DNA of 64,000 nt from Coenobita brevimanus. Taxonomy: Eukaryota; Arthropoda; Malacostraca; Decapoda; Coenobitidae. The first letter of the stretch is position 1. Every line of letters begins with the position of its first letter. The DNA lies in assembly GCA_032717465.1 (NCBI GenBank), contig CM064683.1, positions 39,802,798 to 39,866,797 of the forward strand, written 5' to 3'. Under the pieces are notes generated by a model, which saw nothing but the letters and a program-made list of their open reading frames with translations, ran no database searches and was not told the DNA's origin. Shown piece after piece: positions 44,848-55,138 of the stretch. The translations under genes and the position numbers were made by a program.

Positions 44848-47800
44848 GTCCCTTCTTCCATCCAGCAGTGTGTCTATGTTTGTGTGTATCTGTGTATATG
44901 TATAAGTGTCAGAGGTAATGTCCCTCCTTCCATCCAGCAGTGTATCTATGTGTCTGTGTATCTGTGTATATGTATAAGTGTCAGAGGTAATGTCCCTCCT
45001 TCCATCCAGCAGTGTGTCTATGTGTGTGTGTATCTGTGTATATGTATAAGTGTCAGAGGTAATGTCCCTCCTTCCATCCAGCAGTGTATCTATGTGTGTG
45101 TGTATCTGTGTATATGTATAAGTGTCAGAGGTAATGTCCCTCCTTCCATCCAGCAGTGTGTCTATGTGTGTGTGTATCTGTGTATATGTATAAGTGTCAG
45201 AGGTAATGTCCCTCCTTCCATCCAGCAGTGTATCTATGTGTGTGTGTATCTGTGTATATGTATAAGTGTCAGAGGTAATGTCCCTCCTTCCATCCAGCAG
45301 TGTGTCTATGTGTCTGTGTATCTGTGTATATGTATAAGTGTCAGAGGTAATGTCCCTCCTTCCATCCAGCAGTGTGTCTATGTGTGTGTGTATCTGTGTA
45401 TATGTATAAGTGTCAGAGGTAATGTCCCTCCTTCCATCCAGCAGTGTATCTATGTGTGTGTGTATCTGTGTATATGTATAAGTGTCAGAGGTAATGTCCC
45501 TCCTTCCATCCAGCAGTGTATCTATGTGTGTGTGTATCTGTGTATATGTATAAGTGTCAGAGGTAATGTCCCTCCTTCCATCCAGCAGTGTGTCTATGTG
45601 TGTGTGTATCTGTGTATATGTATAAGTGTCAGAGGTAATGTCCCTCCTTCCATCCAGCAGTGTGTCTATGTGTGTGTGTATCTGTGTATATGTATAAGTG
45701 TCAGAGGTAATGTCCCTCCTTCCATCCAGCAGTGTGTCTATGTGTGTGTGTATCTGTGTATATGTATAAGTGTCAGAGGTAATGTCCCTCCTTCCATCCA
45801 GCAGTGTGTCTATGTGTGTGTGTATCTGTGTATATGTATAAGTGTCAGAGGTAATGTCCCTCCTTCCATCCAGCAGTGTGTCTATGTGTGTGTGTATCTG
45901 TGTATATGTATAAGTGTCAGAGGTAATGTCCCTCCTTCCATCCAGCAGTGTGTCTATGTGTGTGTGTATCTGTGTATATGTATAAGTGTCAGAGGTAATG
46001 TCCCTCCTTCCATCCAGCAGTGTGTCTATGTGTGTGTGTATCTGTGTATATGTATAAGTGTCAGAGGTAATGTCCCTCCTTCCATCCAGCAGTGTGTCTA
46101 TGTGTGTGTGTATCTGTGTATATGTATAAGTGTCAGAGGTAATGTCCCTCCTTCCATCCAGCAGTGTGTCTATGTGTGTGTGTATCTGTGTATATGTATA
46201 AGTGTCAGAGGTAATGTCCCTCCTTCCATCCAGCAGTGTGTCTATGTGTGTGTGTATCTGTGTATATGTATAAGTGTCAGAGGTAATGTCCCTCCTTCCA
46301 TCCAGCAGTGTGTCTATTTGTGTGTGTATCTGTGTATATGTATAAGTGTCAGAGGTAATGTCCCTCCTTCCATCCAGCAGTGTGTCTATGTGTGTGTGTA
46401 TCTGTGTATATGTATAAGTGTCAGAGGTAATGTCCCTCCTTCCATCCAGCAGTGTGTCTATGTGTGTGTGTATCTGTGTATATGTATAAGTGTCAGAGGT
46501 AATGTCCCTCCTTCCATCCAGCAGTGTGTCTATGTGTGTGTGTATCTGTGTATATGTATAAGTGTCAGAGGTAATGTCCCTCCTTCCATCCAGCAGTGTA
46601 TCTATGTGTGTGTGTATCTGTGTATATGTATAAGTGTCAGAGGTAATGTCCCTCCTTCCATCCAGCAGTGTGTCTATGTGTGTGTGTATCTGTGTATATG
46701 TATAAGTGTCAGAGGTAATGTCCCTCCTTCCATCCGGCAGTGTGTCTATGTGTGTGTGTATCTGTGTATATGTATAAGTGTCAGAGGTAATGTCCCTCCT
46801 TCCATCCAGCAGTGTGTCTATGTGTGTGTGTATCTGTGTATATGTATAAGTGTCAGAGGTAATGTCCCTCCTTCCATCCAGCAGTGTGTCTATGTGTGTG
46901 TGTATCTGTGTATATGTACAAGTGTCAGAGGTAATGTCCCTCCTTCCATCCAGCAGTGTATCTATGTGTGTGTGTATCTGTGTATATGTATAAGTGTCAG
47001 AGGTAATGTCCCTCCTTCCATCCAGCAGTGTGTCTATGTGTGTGTGTATCTGTGTATATGTATAAGTGTCAGAGGTAATGTCCCTCCTTCCATCCAGCAG
47101 TGTATCTATGTGTGTGTGTATCTGTGTATATGTATAAGTGTCAGAGGTAATGTCCCTCCTTCCATCCAGCAGTGTATCTATGTGTGTGTGTACGAAGTAT
47201 CTGTGTATATGTATAAGTGTCAGAGGTAATGTCCCTCCTTCCATCCAGCAGTGTATCTATGTGTGTGTGTATCTGTGTATATATATAAGTGTCAGAGGTA
47301 ATGTCCCTCCTTCCATCCAGCAGTGTGTCTATGTGTGTGTGTATCTGTGTATATGTATAAGTGTCAGAGGTAATGTCCCTCCTTCCATCCAGCAGTGTGT
47401 CTATGTTTCTGTGTATCTGTGTATATGTATAAGTGTCAGAGGTAATGTCCCTCCTTCCATCCAGCAGTGTGTCTATGTGTGTGTGTATCTGTGTATATGT
47501 ATAAGTGTCAGAGGTAATGTCCCTCCTTCCATCCAGCAGTGTGTCTATGTGTGTGTGTATCTGTGTATATGTATAAGTGTCAGAGGTAATGTCCCTCCTT
47601 CCATCCAGCAGTGTGTCTATGTGTGTGTGTATCTGTGTATATGTATAAGTGTCAGAGGTAATGTCCCTCCTTCCATCCAGCAGTGTATCTATGTGTGTGT
47701 GTATCTGTGTATATGTATAAGTGTCAGAGGTAATGTCCCTCCTTCCATCCAGCAGTGTGTCTATGTGTGTGTGTGTATCTGTGTATATGTATAAGTGTCA

Positions 47801-48307
47801 GAGGTAATGTCCCTCCTTCCATCCAGCAGTGTGTCTATGTGTGTGTGTATCTGTGTATATGTATAAGTGTCAGAGGTAATGTCCCTCCTTCCATCCAGCA
47901 GTGTGTCTATGTGTGTGTGTATCTGTGTATATGTATAAGTGTCAGAGGTAATGTCCCTCCTTCCATCCAGCAGTGTATCTATGTGTGTGTGTATCTGTGT
48001 ATATGTATAAGTGTCAGAGGTAATGTCCCTCCTTCCATCCAGCAGTGTGTCTATGTGTGTGTGTATCTGTGTATATGTGTCAGAGGTAATGTCCCTCCTT
48101 CCATCCAGCAGTGTATCTATGTGTGTGTGTATCTGTGTATATGTATAAGTGTCAGAGGTAATGTCCCTCCTTCCATCCAGCAGTGTGTCTATGTGTGTGT
48201 GTATCTGTGTATATGTATAAGTGTCAGAGGTAATGTCCCTCCTTCCATGCAGCAGTGTATCTGTGTGTGTGTGTATCTGTGTATATGTATAAGTGTCAGA
48301 GGTAATC
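44848..48307. repeat. 72-bp minisatellite, about 48 copies, open on both strands
   Basis: TCCAGCAGTG recurs every 72 bp from 44861. Because 72 is a multiple of three and the unit has no stop in one frame of each strand, plus gives a 24-residue period (VPPSIQQCVYVCVYLCICIS then VRGN). Minus gives another (DTYTYTQIHTHIDTLLDGRR then DITS). Open stretches exceed 800 codons each way. Most units differ only at GTGTC/GTATC. Irregular units are one near 47190 with an insertion around TACGAAG, one near 47765 with an extra GT, and one near 48077 lacking ATAAGT. Nothing indicates a gene: no flanking exon structure, and variation does not favour third positions. Confidence 0.97.
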
Positions 48308-48349
48308 TCGGGTGGCATTATTTTATCCCGGGTGGGTATTATATCTCGT

Positions 48350-48565
48350 GTCTTAACATCGGGCTCCTATGACTCACTCTCAGATGCATAAAACAGTCTG
48401 GTAGTAGTTATAATACAATACCAGAGTTGTCCCTACCTTGAGAGGGTTAATTATGTTTTTATTAACGGTCAAGTTCCTGTAACTCACTCTCATATAAATA
48501 AAATGGTATGGCTTTAGTTGTAATAGAGTAGTAGAGTTGTGATTACCGTGAGAGGGTTAATGGTA
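48350..48565 (+). repeat. Two-copy tandem repeat of about 112 bp
   Basis: Blocks CCT-T-ACTCACTCTCA-AT, GT-ATAATA-A-TA--AGAGTTGT and TGAGAGGGTTAAT occur in the same order in both halves (about 48363-48470 and 48475-48565). The last blocks also match 40150-40180. Confidence 0.7.
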
Positions 48566-48675
48566 ACAGTATTAACACTGTGATGGGTGCGTGGTGAAAT
48601 ATGGATGAAGGAGTGCGTGAACGGAGAGGAACACAGTGTAGGATATAAGACCCATTGCTGGTGCAGTTACATGCA

Positions 48676-48677
<2 letters not shown>

Positions 48678-48713
<36 letters not shown>
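48678..48713. repeat. (GA)n microsatellite
   Basis: About 18 GA units. Confidence 0.95.
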
Positions 48714-48719
<6 letters not shown>

Positions 48720-49404
48720 TAAGGATACCAAGGATGCAGGAACGAACAAAGCACAAAATTTATATCTATTTCCTCAGTTCTCCGGATTCAGAATACGTAT
48801 CTTTTGCCTGATTATTCAGTTCGCTAATCAACAGTAGAGGGTCATCGACATTAATATCCAACCACTAAGTTTTTCCTGCTGTAAAAAGGAATGAAGTGAA
48901 GGATGAGAGCTTTCAAAACCGGTTTCATCGAAAGAAGAATGAACAGGTAGGAGCCAGTTCGAGGCGTGTTTATTTGGTCTGCAGGGATATATAACATTTA
49001 AAAGATAAGGTCACAAGCACTGGGAACAACAGTCAAAGAAAGACGGTTCGCTGTTGACCAGCTGTATCCATAACGGTCTGAGAGTATGTCAACTCCTGTG
49101 TTAAAATGTTAGACAGATTAGGTGATACACGTTAGGCAGGTACTGTGTGACCATTACAATGGGAGGTAATGAAGAGTGCAAAACACTCTGGAATTCAAGG
49201 ACGCTGATCAGAATTATTCCATATCTGACAGGATTGCCAGAGACTGGTGATGGTATCATTTTGCGATATAGTGCTTTTGTTATTAAAAAAAAAAAAAAAA
49301 ACATAAAGTTGTTTTGCCTGATTCTAAAGAAAATATCCATGTAATGCACAATAAAGCAAAAACAAGATTGCGTTAGATTTATTTACAATTCATTAAACAA
49401 TGAA

Positions 49405-49952
49405 ATTGAGGAGAGGATTAGACAGGCTTGGCAAGCTGTTGGAATGCTGAAATCTGTTTGGAATAATAATATGCTTTCGGTACATACTAAAGTGAAAATT
49501 TGCAAGTCCATGGTTAGACCAATTTTAATTTATGTGCATGAGTCATGGTACAGTACAATTGCAACAGATCAGAAAGTATTAGGATTTGAGAATAATATAC
49601 TGAGAAGGATTCTTGGGGTAAAGTGGCAAGACAGAGTTACAAATGCAAGAGTAAGGGATATTACGAGAGTGGAACCAGTTAATGAATAAGTGAGACTGTC
49701 TTGCTGGAAGTGGCTGGGACACATATACAGAAAAGAAGGTAGTTTAATACAGGATGTGCCAGAGTGGACTGCTAAAGGAAGAAGAGGTAGAGGTAGGCCG
49801 AGGGAAACCTGGTTGAGGACAATGAAAAAAGAAGCAGGAGAGGAGTGTTGGTGGGACCTGAAGGAGATGGCAAGAGACAAATATTGGTGGAGAGAGTTAA
49901 TCGAGGCCCTATGCATCCCGTGGGGTGTCACAGGAAATGATTGATTGATTGA
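49405..49952 (+). pseudogene. RTE-like LINE C-terminal fragment with (TGAT)n tail
   Basis: It reads EERIRQAWQAVGMLKSVWNN, then ICKSMVRPILIYVHESWYST, then NILRRILGVKWQDRVTNARV. After an in-frame stop at about 49687 it reads LSCWKWLGHIYRKEGSLIQD, GRGRPRETWLRTMKKEAG and YWWRELIEALCIPWG. This is the thumb and C-terminal region of RTE-type RT. It ends in TGATTGATTGATTGA, a typical RTE simple-repeat tail. It belongs to a family different from R1/R2. 5'-truncated and dead. Confidence 0.75.
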
Positions 49953-50164
49953 TTGACAATGTCAGTATCACAGTCAAGCGGACATAAAGCGAGAGTCAGG
50001 ATAGCGACTTCGACCGGTTGCTCTCAGGTCTTTTGTTGAAGTTATTAAGGACCGTCTGTGCTGTGATAGTGTGGTGCATGTGGTAAGTAAGCGTGTTGTT
50101 GTGTGGCAGACTGTACTGTAGTGTGAGCGGAGTGGATTGTTGTGAGCTGTGTTTTAATGTTTTT

Positions 50165-50745
50165 TAAGTATTATACAAGCATTCAAGTATTTAGGTAGTG
50201 CGATAAGTAAGGATGGAAGTCTTGAGGATTAACTGCATGAAAGGGTACATCAGGGAAGAAACGTTGCTGATTTATTGGCGGCAATGATAAAGAATGGAGA
50301 TGTGAGGATGGAAGTAAAGAAGTCGCTGCATGATGGTATTGCAATCCTCACTCACACGTATGGAACTGAAGCTTGGACTCTGGTGGGGAAAACAAAATAA
50401 CCTTGACAGGAACGGAAATGTAATCTGAGAGGAGCATGTAGCATTACATGGAGATGGACAGACAAATGTTGAAGTGAAGGAACATTTGTGGAGTGGATGT
50501 GGATGTAACTGAGAGAGCTTAGTGAAACAATCGGAGATACTTTGGCCATCTGGAAAGGATGGAGACTACAAGGGTGTACTATACATAAGTGAGATAGGGG
50601 ACGAGAAGAGGGACAGGAAGACTGAGGATAAGATGGAAGGACATAATACAGAGATATATGAGAGAAGAAAGTGGGAGTTCGAGGAAAGTCAGCCAGCTGG
50701 CAAAGAAAAAGGTGGAATGGAGGTGAATTGCATGTGACCTCCCCA
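50165..50745 (+). pseudogene. Second RTE-like C-terminal fragment, heavily decayed
   Basis: AFKYLGSAISKDGSLED, HERVHQGRNVADLLAAMIKN and VKKSLHDGIAILTHTYGTEA are readable in one frame, then the frame breaks repeatedly. DNA after 50550 still resembles the RGRPR-type C-terminus. Stops occur within a few tens of codons. The preceding TG-rich segment (50030-50150) resembles 11390-11500 and may be part of the same element. Confidence 0.65.
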
Positions 50746-50882
50746 TCCGGAATTGAGCATCTGACTATAATCATGACAGACAGAAGGATAGATAGTATTC
50801 TTCTGTATGCTGCCTGTATTGCATGAATACTTGCACACACTGCATAAGCATCAAACAATAGAATAATTAAGTTTCGCAGGAG

Positions 50883-51278
50883 AATGTTGCATCTTTATCT
50901 CTTTTCTATCGCTACTTTAATGGTCACTGCTCCGCTGAACTGTCTGCTTGCATTCCTCCACCTCTACGACGGGCGCGTAGCACCCGTCTGGCAGCAAACT
51001 CTCATCCCTTTTCTGTCCAACTCTCTAATGCAAGAGTTAACCGTTACTCCCAGTCTTTCATTTATGCAACAGGTCAGCTCTGGAACTGTCTCCCTCTGTC
51101 TGTATTTCCTGCTGCCTATGATCTCCAGTCTTTCAAACGCAGTGTGTCCAGGCATCTCAAAATGATCGGATCTTGAATTTGGCTCTCTCTTGTATTTTGT
51201 TTTTCTCTTGGAGGGAACTGTTACTGCGGGCCATGGCCTTTGGTTCCTTCTTCCTCGCATAAAAAACAAACAAACAAA
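50883..51278 (+). mobile_element. 5'-truncated copy of element E (3' end only)
   Basis: GTTGCATCTTTATCTCTTTT through CATGGCCTTTGGTTCCTTCT matches 63585-63955 of element E at high identity, ending in an A-rich tail (CATAAAAAACAAACAAACAA). It keeps an Arg codon (CGA) where the 63.6-kb copy has a TGA stop. Only the last ~100 codons and the 3' UTR remain. Confidence 0.9.
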
Positions 51279-51307
51279 GAAGAGTTACTTGGGAGCATCG
51301 CTAATCA

Positions 51308-51309
<2 letters not shown>

Positions 51310-51373
<64 letters not shown>
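51310..51373. repeat. (TA)n microsatellite
   Basis: About 32 TA units between the truncated E copy and repeat D copy c. Confidence 0.97.
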
Positions 51374-51375
<2 letters not shown>

Positions 51376-51377
51376 GT

Positions 51378-51880
51378 GGTAGGTGGGGGCGCTCACCATC
51401 CACTCACTCGATGTAGTGCTGCTGTCAGGTGTCTGCCCTTTCCTCTCCTCCATCCTTCTTTCCTTCCATCCTCTTCTGTCTTTCTTTCCTTCATTCTTTC
51501 CTTGTCCTTCTGCCTACGGGTAACTTTACACTCCCTCTTCTGTCTTTCTTTCCTTCATTCTTTCCTCTTCCTTCTGCCTGTGGGTGACTCTACACTGAGT
51601 GACAAGCCAAATGGTTTCCTGTACACCAGGAAACTATTTACTACGCTGGGTGGTAACCATATAACCAACTTATGGCACCTGGTGGTTTAATGGATGATTA
51701 TTGCGATCCAGTCGGATTGAGCCGGTGAAGGTTTATATCCAAGGGGTGGTTGGTGTTTATTGCTCATGTAATGCCACTCAGGGATGAGTGAGGCTGGTCA
51801 CTCTCATCTTAAATGTCGGGACCAACTGCCTAGCCCAGGACTCTTACACTCCTCATTGGGGCAATGTAGGATTGGATGAT
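51378..51880 (+). repeat. Dispersed repeat D, copy c
   Basis: CACTCACTCGATGTAGTGCTGC (51398), ACACTGAGTGACAAGCC (51592) and GGTGGTAACCATATAACC (51648) align in order with copy b at 17490-17730. Downstream sequence (51690-51880) differs from the other two copies. Confidence 0.65.
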
Positions 51881-51887
51881 GGATGGA

Positions 51888-51892
51888 TGGAT

Positions 51893-51938
<46 letters not shown>
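51888..51938. repeat. (GGAT)n(TA)n at the left flank of element F
   Basis: A few GGAT units lead into about 20 TA units, directly followed by the LTR terminus TGTCACGG. With the TA tract at 58608 it suggests that the element inserted in a TA-rich target. Confidence 0.9.
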
Positions 51939-51939
<1 letters not shown>

Positions 51940-51942
<3 letters not shown>

Positions 51943-52981
51943 CACGGGGGTTTTGAGACTTTTCAATATTTAAGAATACTTTAAATGTTAATTTGTCAAT
52001 ATTAACAAAGAACTGACTTGTGAAAATCAAGCAATGATTACTTTATGCCGGTTTACTTCGCCGATTCTCTAAGGACGAGAATTTATTTACTTTCTCAGCA
52101 GTACACAGCAGAGACTAATTACTCACAAATGCTCTTTGTTAGTACTGCTAGCCTCTAGAGAAAATGACTCCACCCCTGACAATCAATAAGTAATGCTATG
52201 AATGATAAACAGGTTCTTGCTGAAGCACTAACTCCAAGTTGGCACAACGGATTCAAGCTTAAAACAAGAAGACTGGCCTAAGTACCAGTTATGAATAATG
52301 CAAAGTGTTATGCAAACTAGGAGCGGTAATTGAAATAAGCTTAATGTGGAAAAATAAAACACGAGTTTACATTACACTAAGCTCAAGAGAAAAGAACTGT
52401 AAATTTATTATTTACAATGAGATAAATTTACGTTACATGAGTCTCAAATGAATTCAAAATAACAAAGGGAATACACTCACTCGCTCACTCAAAAGCTAAC
52501 TCTTAAGTCTAGGAAAAACAAAAGGAAAAATACTGGTCAGAAAAGGGGGCTATGCGGGATGAACTGGACGTCGTTACTTAGGAAGGATGCTGCCACACTC
52601 GCTGAACCTCTACACCGAATCACACTGAGTGGAGATTTCAGGAACTCGCTGAACAACGACCTGCTCTCACAGCGCACAAAGTCTGACTGAATTCAAACAA
52701 GCGAGGCAAGGGCTGGGGCTGGCGTGCCCGCTAACTGCCAACGGAAAAATTGTGAGTGATACATGCCCACAACAAATCACTCAGTGAAAGTGCCAATGTC
52801 GCGCGCAAGTTCGATCACTTATGAAACAGTGAAAAATGTCCTGAAAACCATCCCAATCGAGTAAATGCGTGGGCAGTTGAAATGAGTGATACGTATTGGG
52901 ATTCCACTAGAATTCGTGGTTTCCCACCTAAGTTCAATGTCACGAGTTTGTTTAGATACAGGATCGCGCGAATTCGTGACA
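51940..52981 (-). repeat. Left (3') LTR of element F
   Basis: It has TGTCAC...GTGACA terminal inverted hexamers and is 1,042 bp long. It aligns in reverse with 57285-58271 and directly with 58301-58600. Together these cover the whole LTR. Divergence between the two (for example around the GCCGGTTTACTTCGCCG block at 52048) indicates an old insertion. Confidence 0.85.
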
Positions 52982-53568
52982 TTACGCCACATCAAAATAA
53001 AAAATTTTCTACAAAAAATTTTACGACATATACTGTACATACATGTAAATCCTAACTCAGTCAAACCAGATTCACACTGTGGCGTGTGTACTAGCCTGCT
53101 ACAGGAGAAAATCACAGTCGCCCATGAGCGTAAAAACCTCGTATTTACGTTAATAGAAGCAAGCTTGAGGAAAAAACTCCATGGCAAAGGTGAAAAATCC
53201 TGTACTCAGGTCAAACTGAGCGAAAAGTTCGCTACATTTACATTAACAACTAATTGTTATGTAGCGTGATGTATGTAATACACGGTGTAGGTGTGACAGT
53301 TGTGGTGTAACTGTACCTATGTGTAAAATAACATAATACAAATCAACAGTAAATAATGACGACGAGGCAGAAGAGAAGATCCGGCAGCATGCGTCAGGGA
53401 CGATCAGCTGTTCTGCACGACAATGCTGCACCCGCCAGCTGCACCTGTGAAAGCAATCAACGTGGAGCATCAAAAGTGTCATTTCTCTCTCTCTGCCTAG
53501 CAATCAGTATTTATGTTACAAAAAGTACACTATTTACATTATTAACCAGGAAACGTAGTCAAACTGAG

Positions 53569-53872
53569 TGAAGAGACTGAGCGTCTGTGCAGGACATCAA
53601 ACGCTGCAATTCCCTAAGCCAAAGGACCCGGTTTACTGGTTAAACTCTATATCTAATTAGCGAAAAGACTGGGCATTTGTGCAGGACATCAAACGCTGCA
53701 ATTCGCTAAATTAACCAGGGAATGTGTTCATGAGCGAAAAGACTGGGCGTCTGTGCAGGATATCAAATGCTGCAATTTGCTAATGGAACCCAGTTTACTA
53801 GTTAAACCCTAAACCTAATTAGCTAAAAGACTGGGCATTTGTGCAGGACATCAAATGCTGCAATTCCCTAAG
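53569..53872 (-). repeat. Four-unit tandem repeat in the 3' internal region of element F
   Basis: AAAAGACTGGGC-T-TGTGCAG, GACATCAAA-GCTGCAATT and C-CTAA recur at about 53569, 53658, 53733 and 53818. Linkers alternate: ACCCGGTTTACTGGTTAAAC after unit 1 and ACCCAGTTTACTAGTTAAAC after unit 3. The array is thus two ~160-bp dimers. It lies between the RNase H end and the 3' LTR and has no coding capacity. Confidence 0.85.
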
Positions 53873-53882
53873 GGGACCCGTG

Positions 53883-55138
53883 TTAGTTATCAGTTAGCAG
53901 GCGAGACATCATGTCTGAGCCTACATTGTCACTTCCCTTGATGTATCTCACAACAAGGTTAAACTGTTGCAAATACAGCGTTCAGCGTGTCAATCTTGCA
54001 TTAGCCATCTTGGTCATGCTGAGACTAGTGAGTGGCACATGATCAGTTTCCAGAGTGAATGGCACCCCATATAAATAATAGTAATATTTCTTAACACCAT
54101 CAACCATGGCCAAGAGTTCCTCAACAGTACTGTAATTCCTCTCGGCGAGTTTTAGCTTACGGCTGTGGTATGCCACTGGGAAAATTCCACCTTCCGATTT
54201 CTGCATTAATACGGCACTTACTCCGTCTTGTGAAGCATCAGTGTGCAGTATGAAAGGTTTGTTGGAATCAGGCAGCCGCAAGATAGGCTCCTTACACAGC
54301 ATATTCTTAAGGGCGGCAAAAGATCTCTCTCGTGCTTCTCCCCATTCAGTGGTGTTTGGAGCATGTTTTTGAAGAACCTCATACAATGGTTGGACAATAA
54401 GAGCAAAGTTGGGGATAAAACTCCTATAATACCCCACTAGGCCAAGGAATGCCCTAACATGTTTCTTGGTCACGGGTCTTGGGGCTTCTCTAACTTTCCT
54501 AATCTTGTCACCCTGACACCTGCAGCGATTGTTACCAACATTATGTCCGAGGAACTCCACCTCACTGTGAGCAATTTTACACTTGCTAGGTTTCACAGTC
54601 ATGTTGAAACGCTGGAATCTACTGAAGACAATTTCCAAGAGTCTGAAATGCTCCTCCAACGAGGCAAAATGAACAAGGACATCATCAACGAACATCTCTA
54701 CTCCTACGATACCATGGAGCACTTGTCTCATGGCACGATTGAATACTGCTGGGGAATTGGCAAGTCCAAATGGGAGGACTTTATACTGATACAACCCCGT
54801 ATGAGTAGCAAAGGCAGTGAACTGACGGCTCTTGGGGTGAAGGGGAATCTGAAAGAATCCCTTTGCCAAATCGAGCTTTGTGAAATATTGTGACCCTGCC
54901 AGCTTGGAGAAGATGGCCAAATGGTCACCCATTGGCTCAGCATCCACTTTGGTGATTGCATTTAGCCTCCTATAGTCACCACAAGTCCTGACTCCACCAT
55001 CCTTCTTGCGGACTACTACCATTGGAGTGCAGTAAGGAGATGAGGACTTTTCAATAACACCTGCAATCTCCATGTCAGCAATTTCGTTGTCTACTGCGTC
55101 CAGTAGTCGCATTGGAATCGGATATGGCTTAACCTTTA
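53883..55138 (-). pseudogene. Element F reverse transcriptase and RNase H
   Basis: RT (from 55112) shows EIADMEIAGVIEKSSSPYCT, VVVRKKDGGVRTCGDYRRLN, FTKLDLAKGFFQIPL, VLPFGLANSPAVFNRAM and the catalytic box FVDDVLV near residue 141. VEFLGHNVG and AFLGLVGYYRSFIPNF follow. RNase H starts near residue 285 with FILHTDASQDGVSAVLM, then NYSTVEELLAMVDGV and LETDHVPL. An in-frame TGA at about 53978 interrupts RNase H. The frame stays open to a TAA at 53883-53885 (pieces VVRYIKGSDNV and MMSRL). A frame break near 55138 separates RT from the upstream integrase frame. All motifs are of Ty3/Gypsy type. Confidence 0.9.

Noticed and set aside
44620..47229. 869-codon open frame with a 24-residue Cys/Val-rich repeat
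   Set aside because: It is produced by a 72-bp minisatellite whose unit length is divisible by three; an equally long frame exists on the opposite strand, and no exon, domain or flanking gene signal is present.
44830..47244. 804-codon minus-strand open frame with a Thr/His/Asp-rich 24-residue repeat
   Set aside because: Antisense shadow of the same minisatellite.
44848..48307. CRISPR-like regular repeats
   Set aside because: Head-to-tail identical units without unique spacers in eukaryotic DNA; a minisatellite, not a CRISPR array.
48543..48754. Ser/Leu-rich open frames
   Set aside because: Artefacts of the (GA)n tract read on the complementary strand.
52886..53269. 127-codon plus-strand open frame across the inner edge of the left LTR of element F
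   Set aside because: It overlaps LTR and internal noncoding sequence of a minus-strand element and has no motif; treated as chance.
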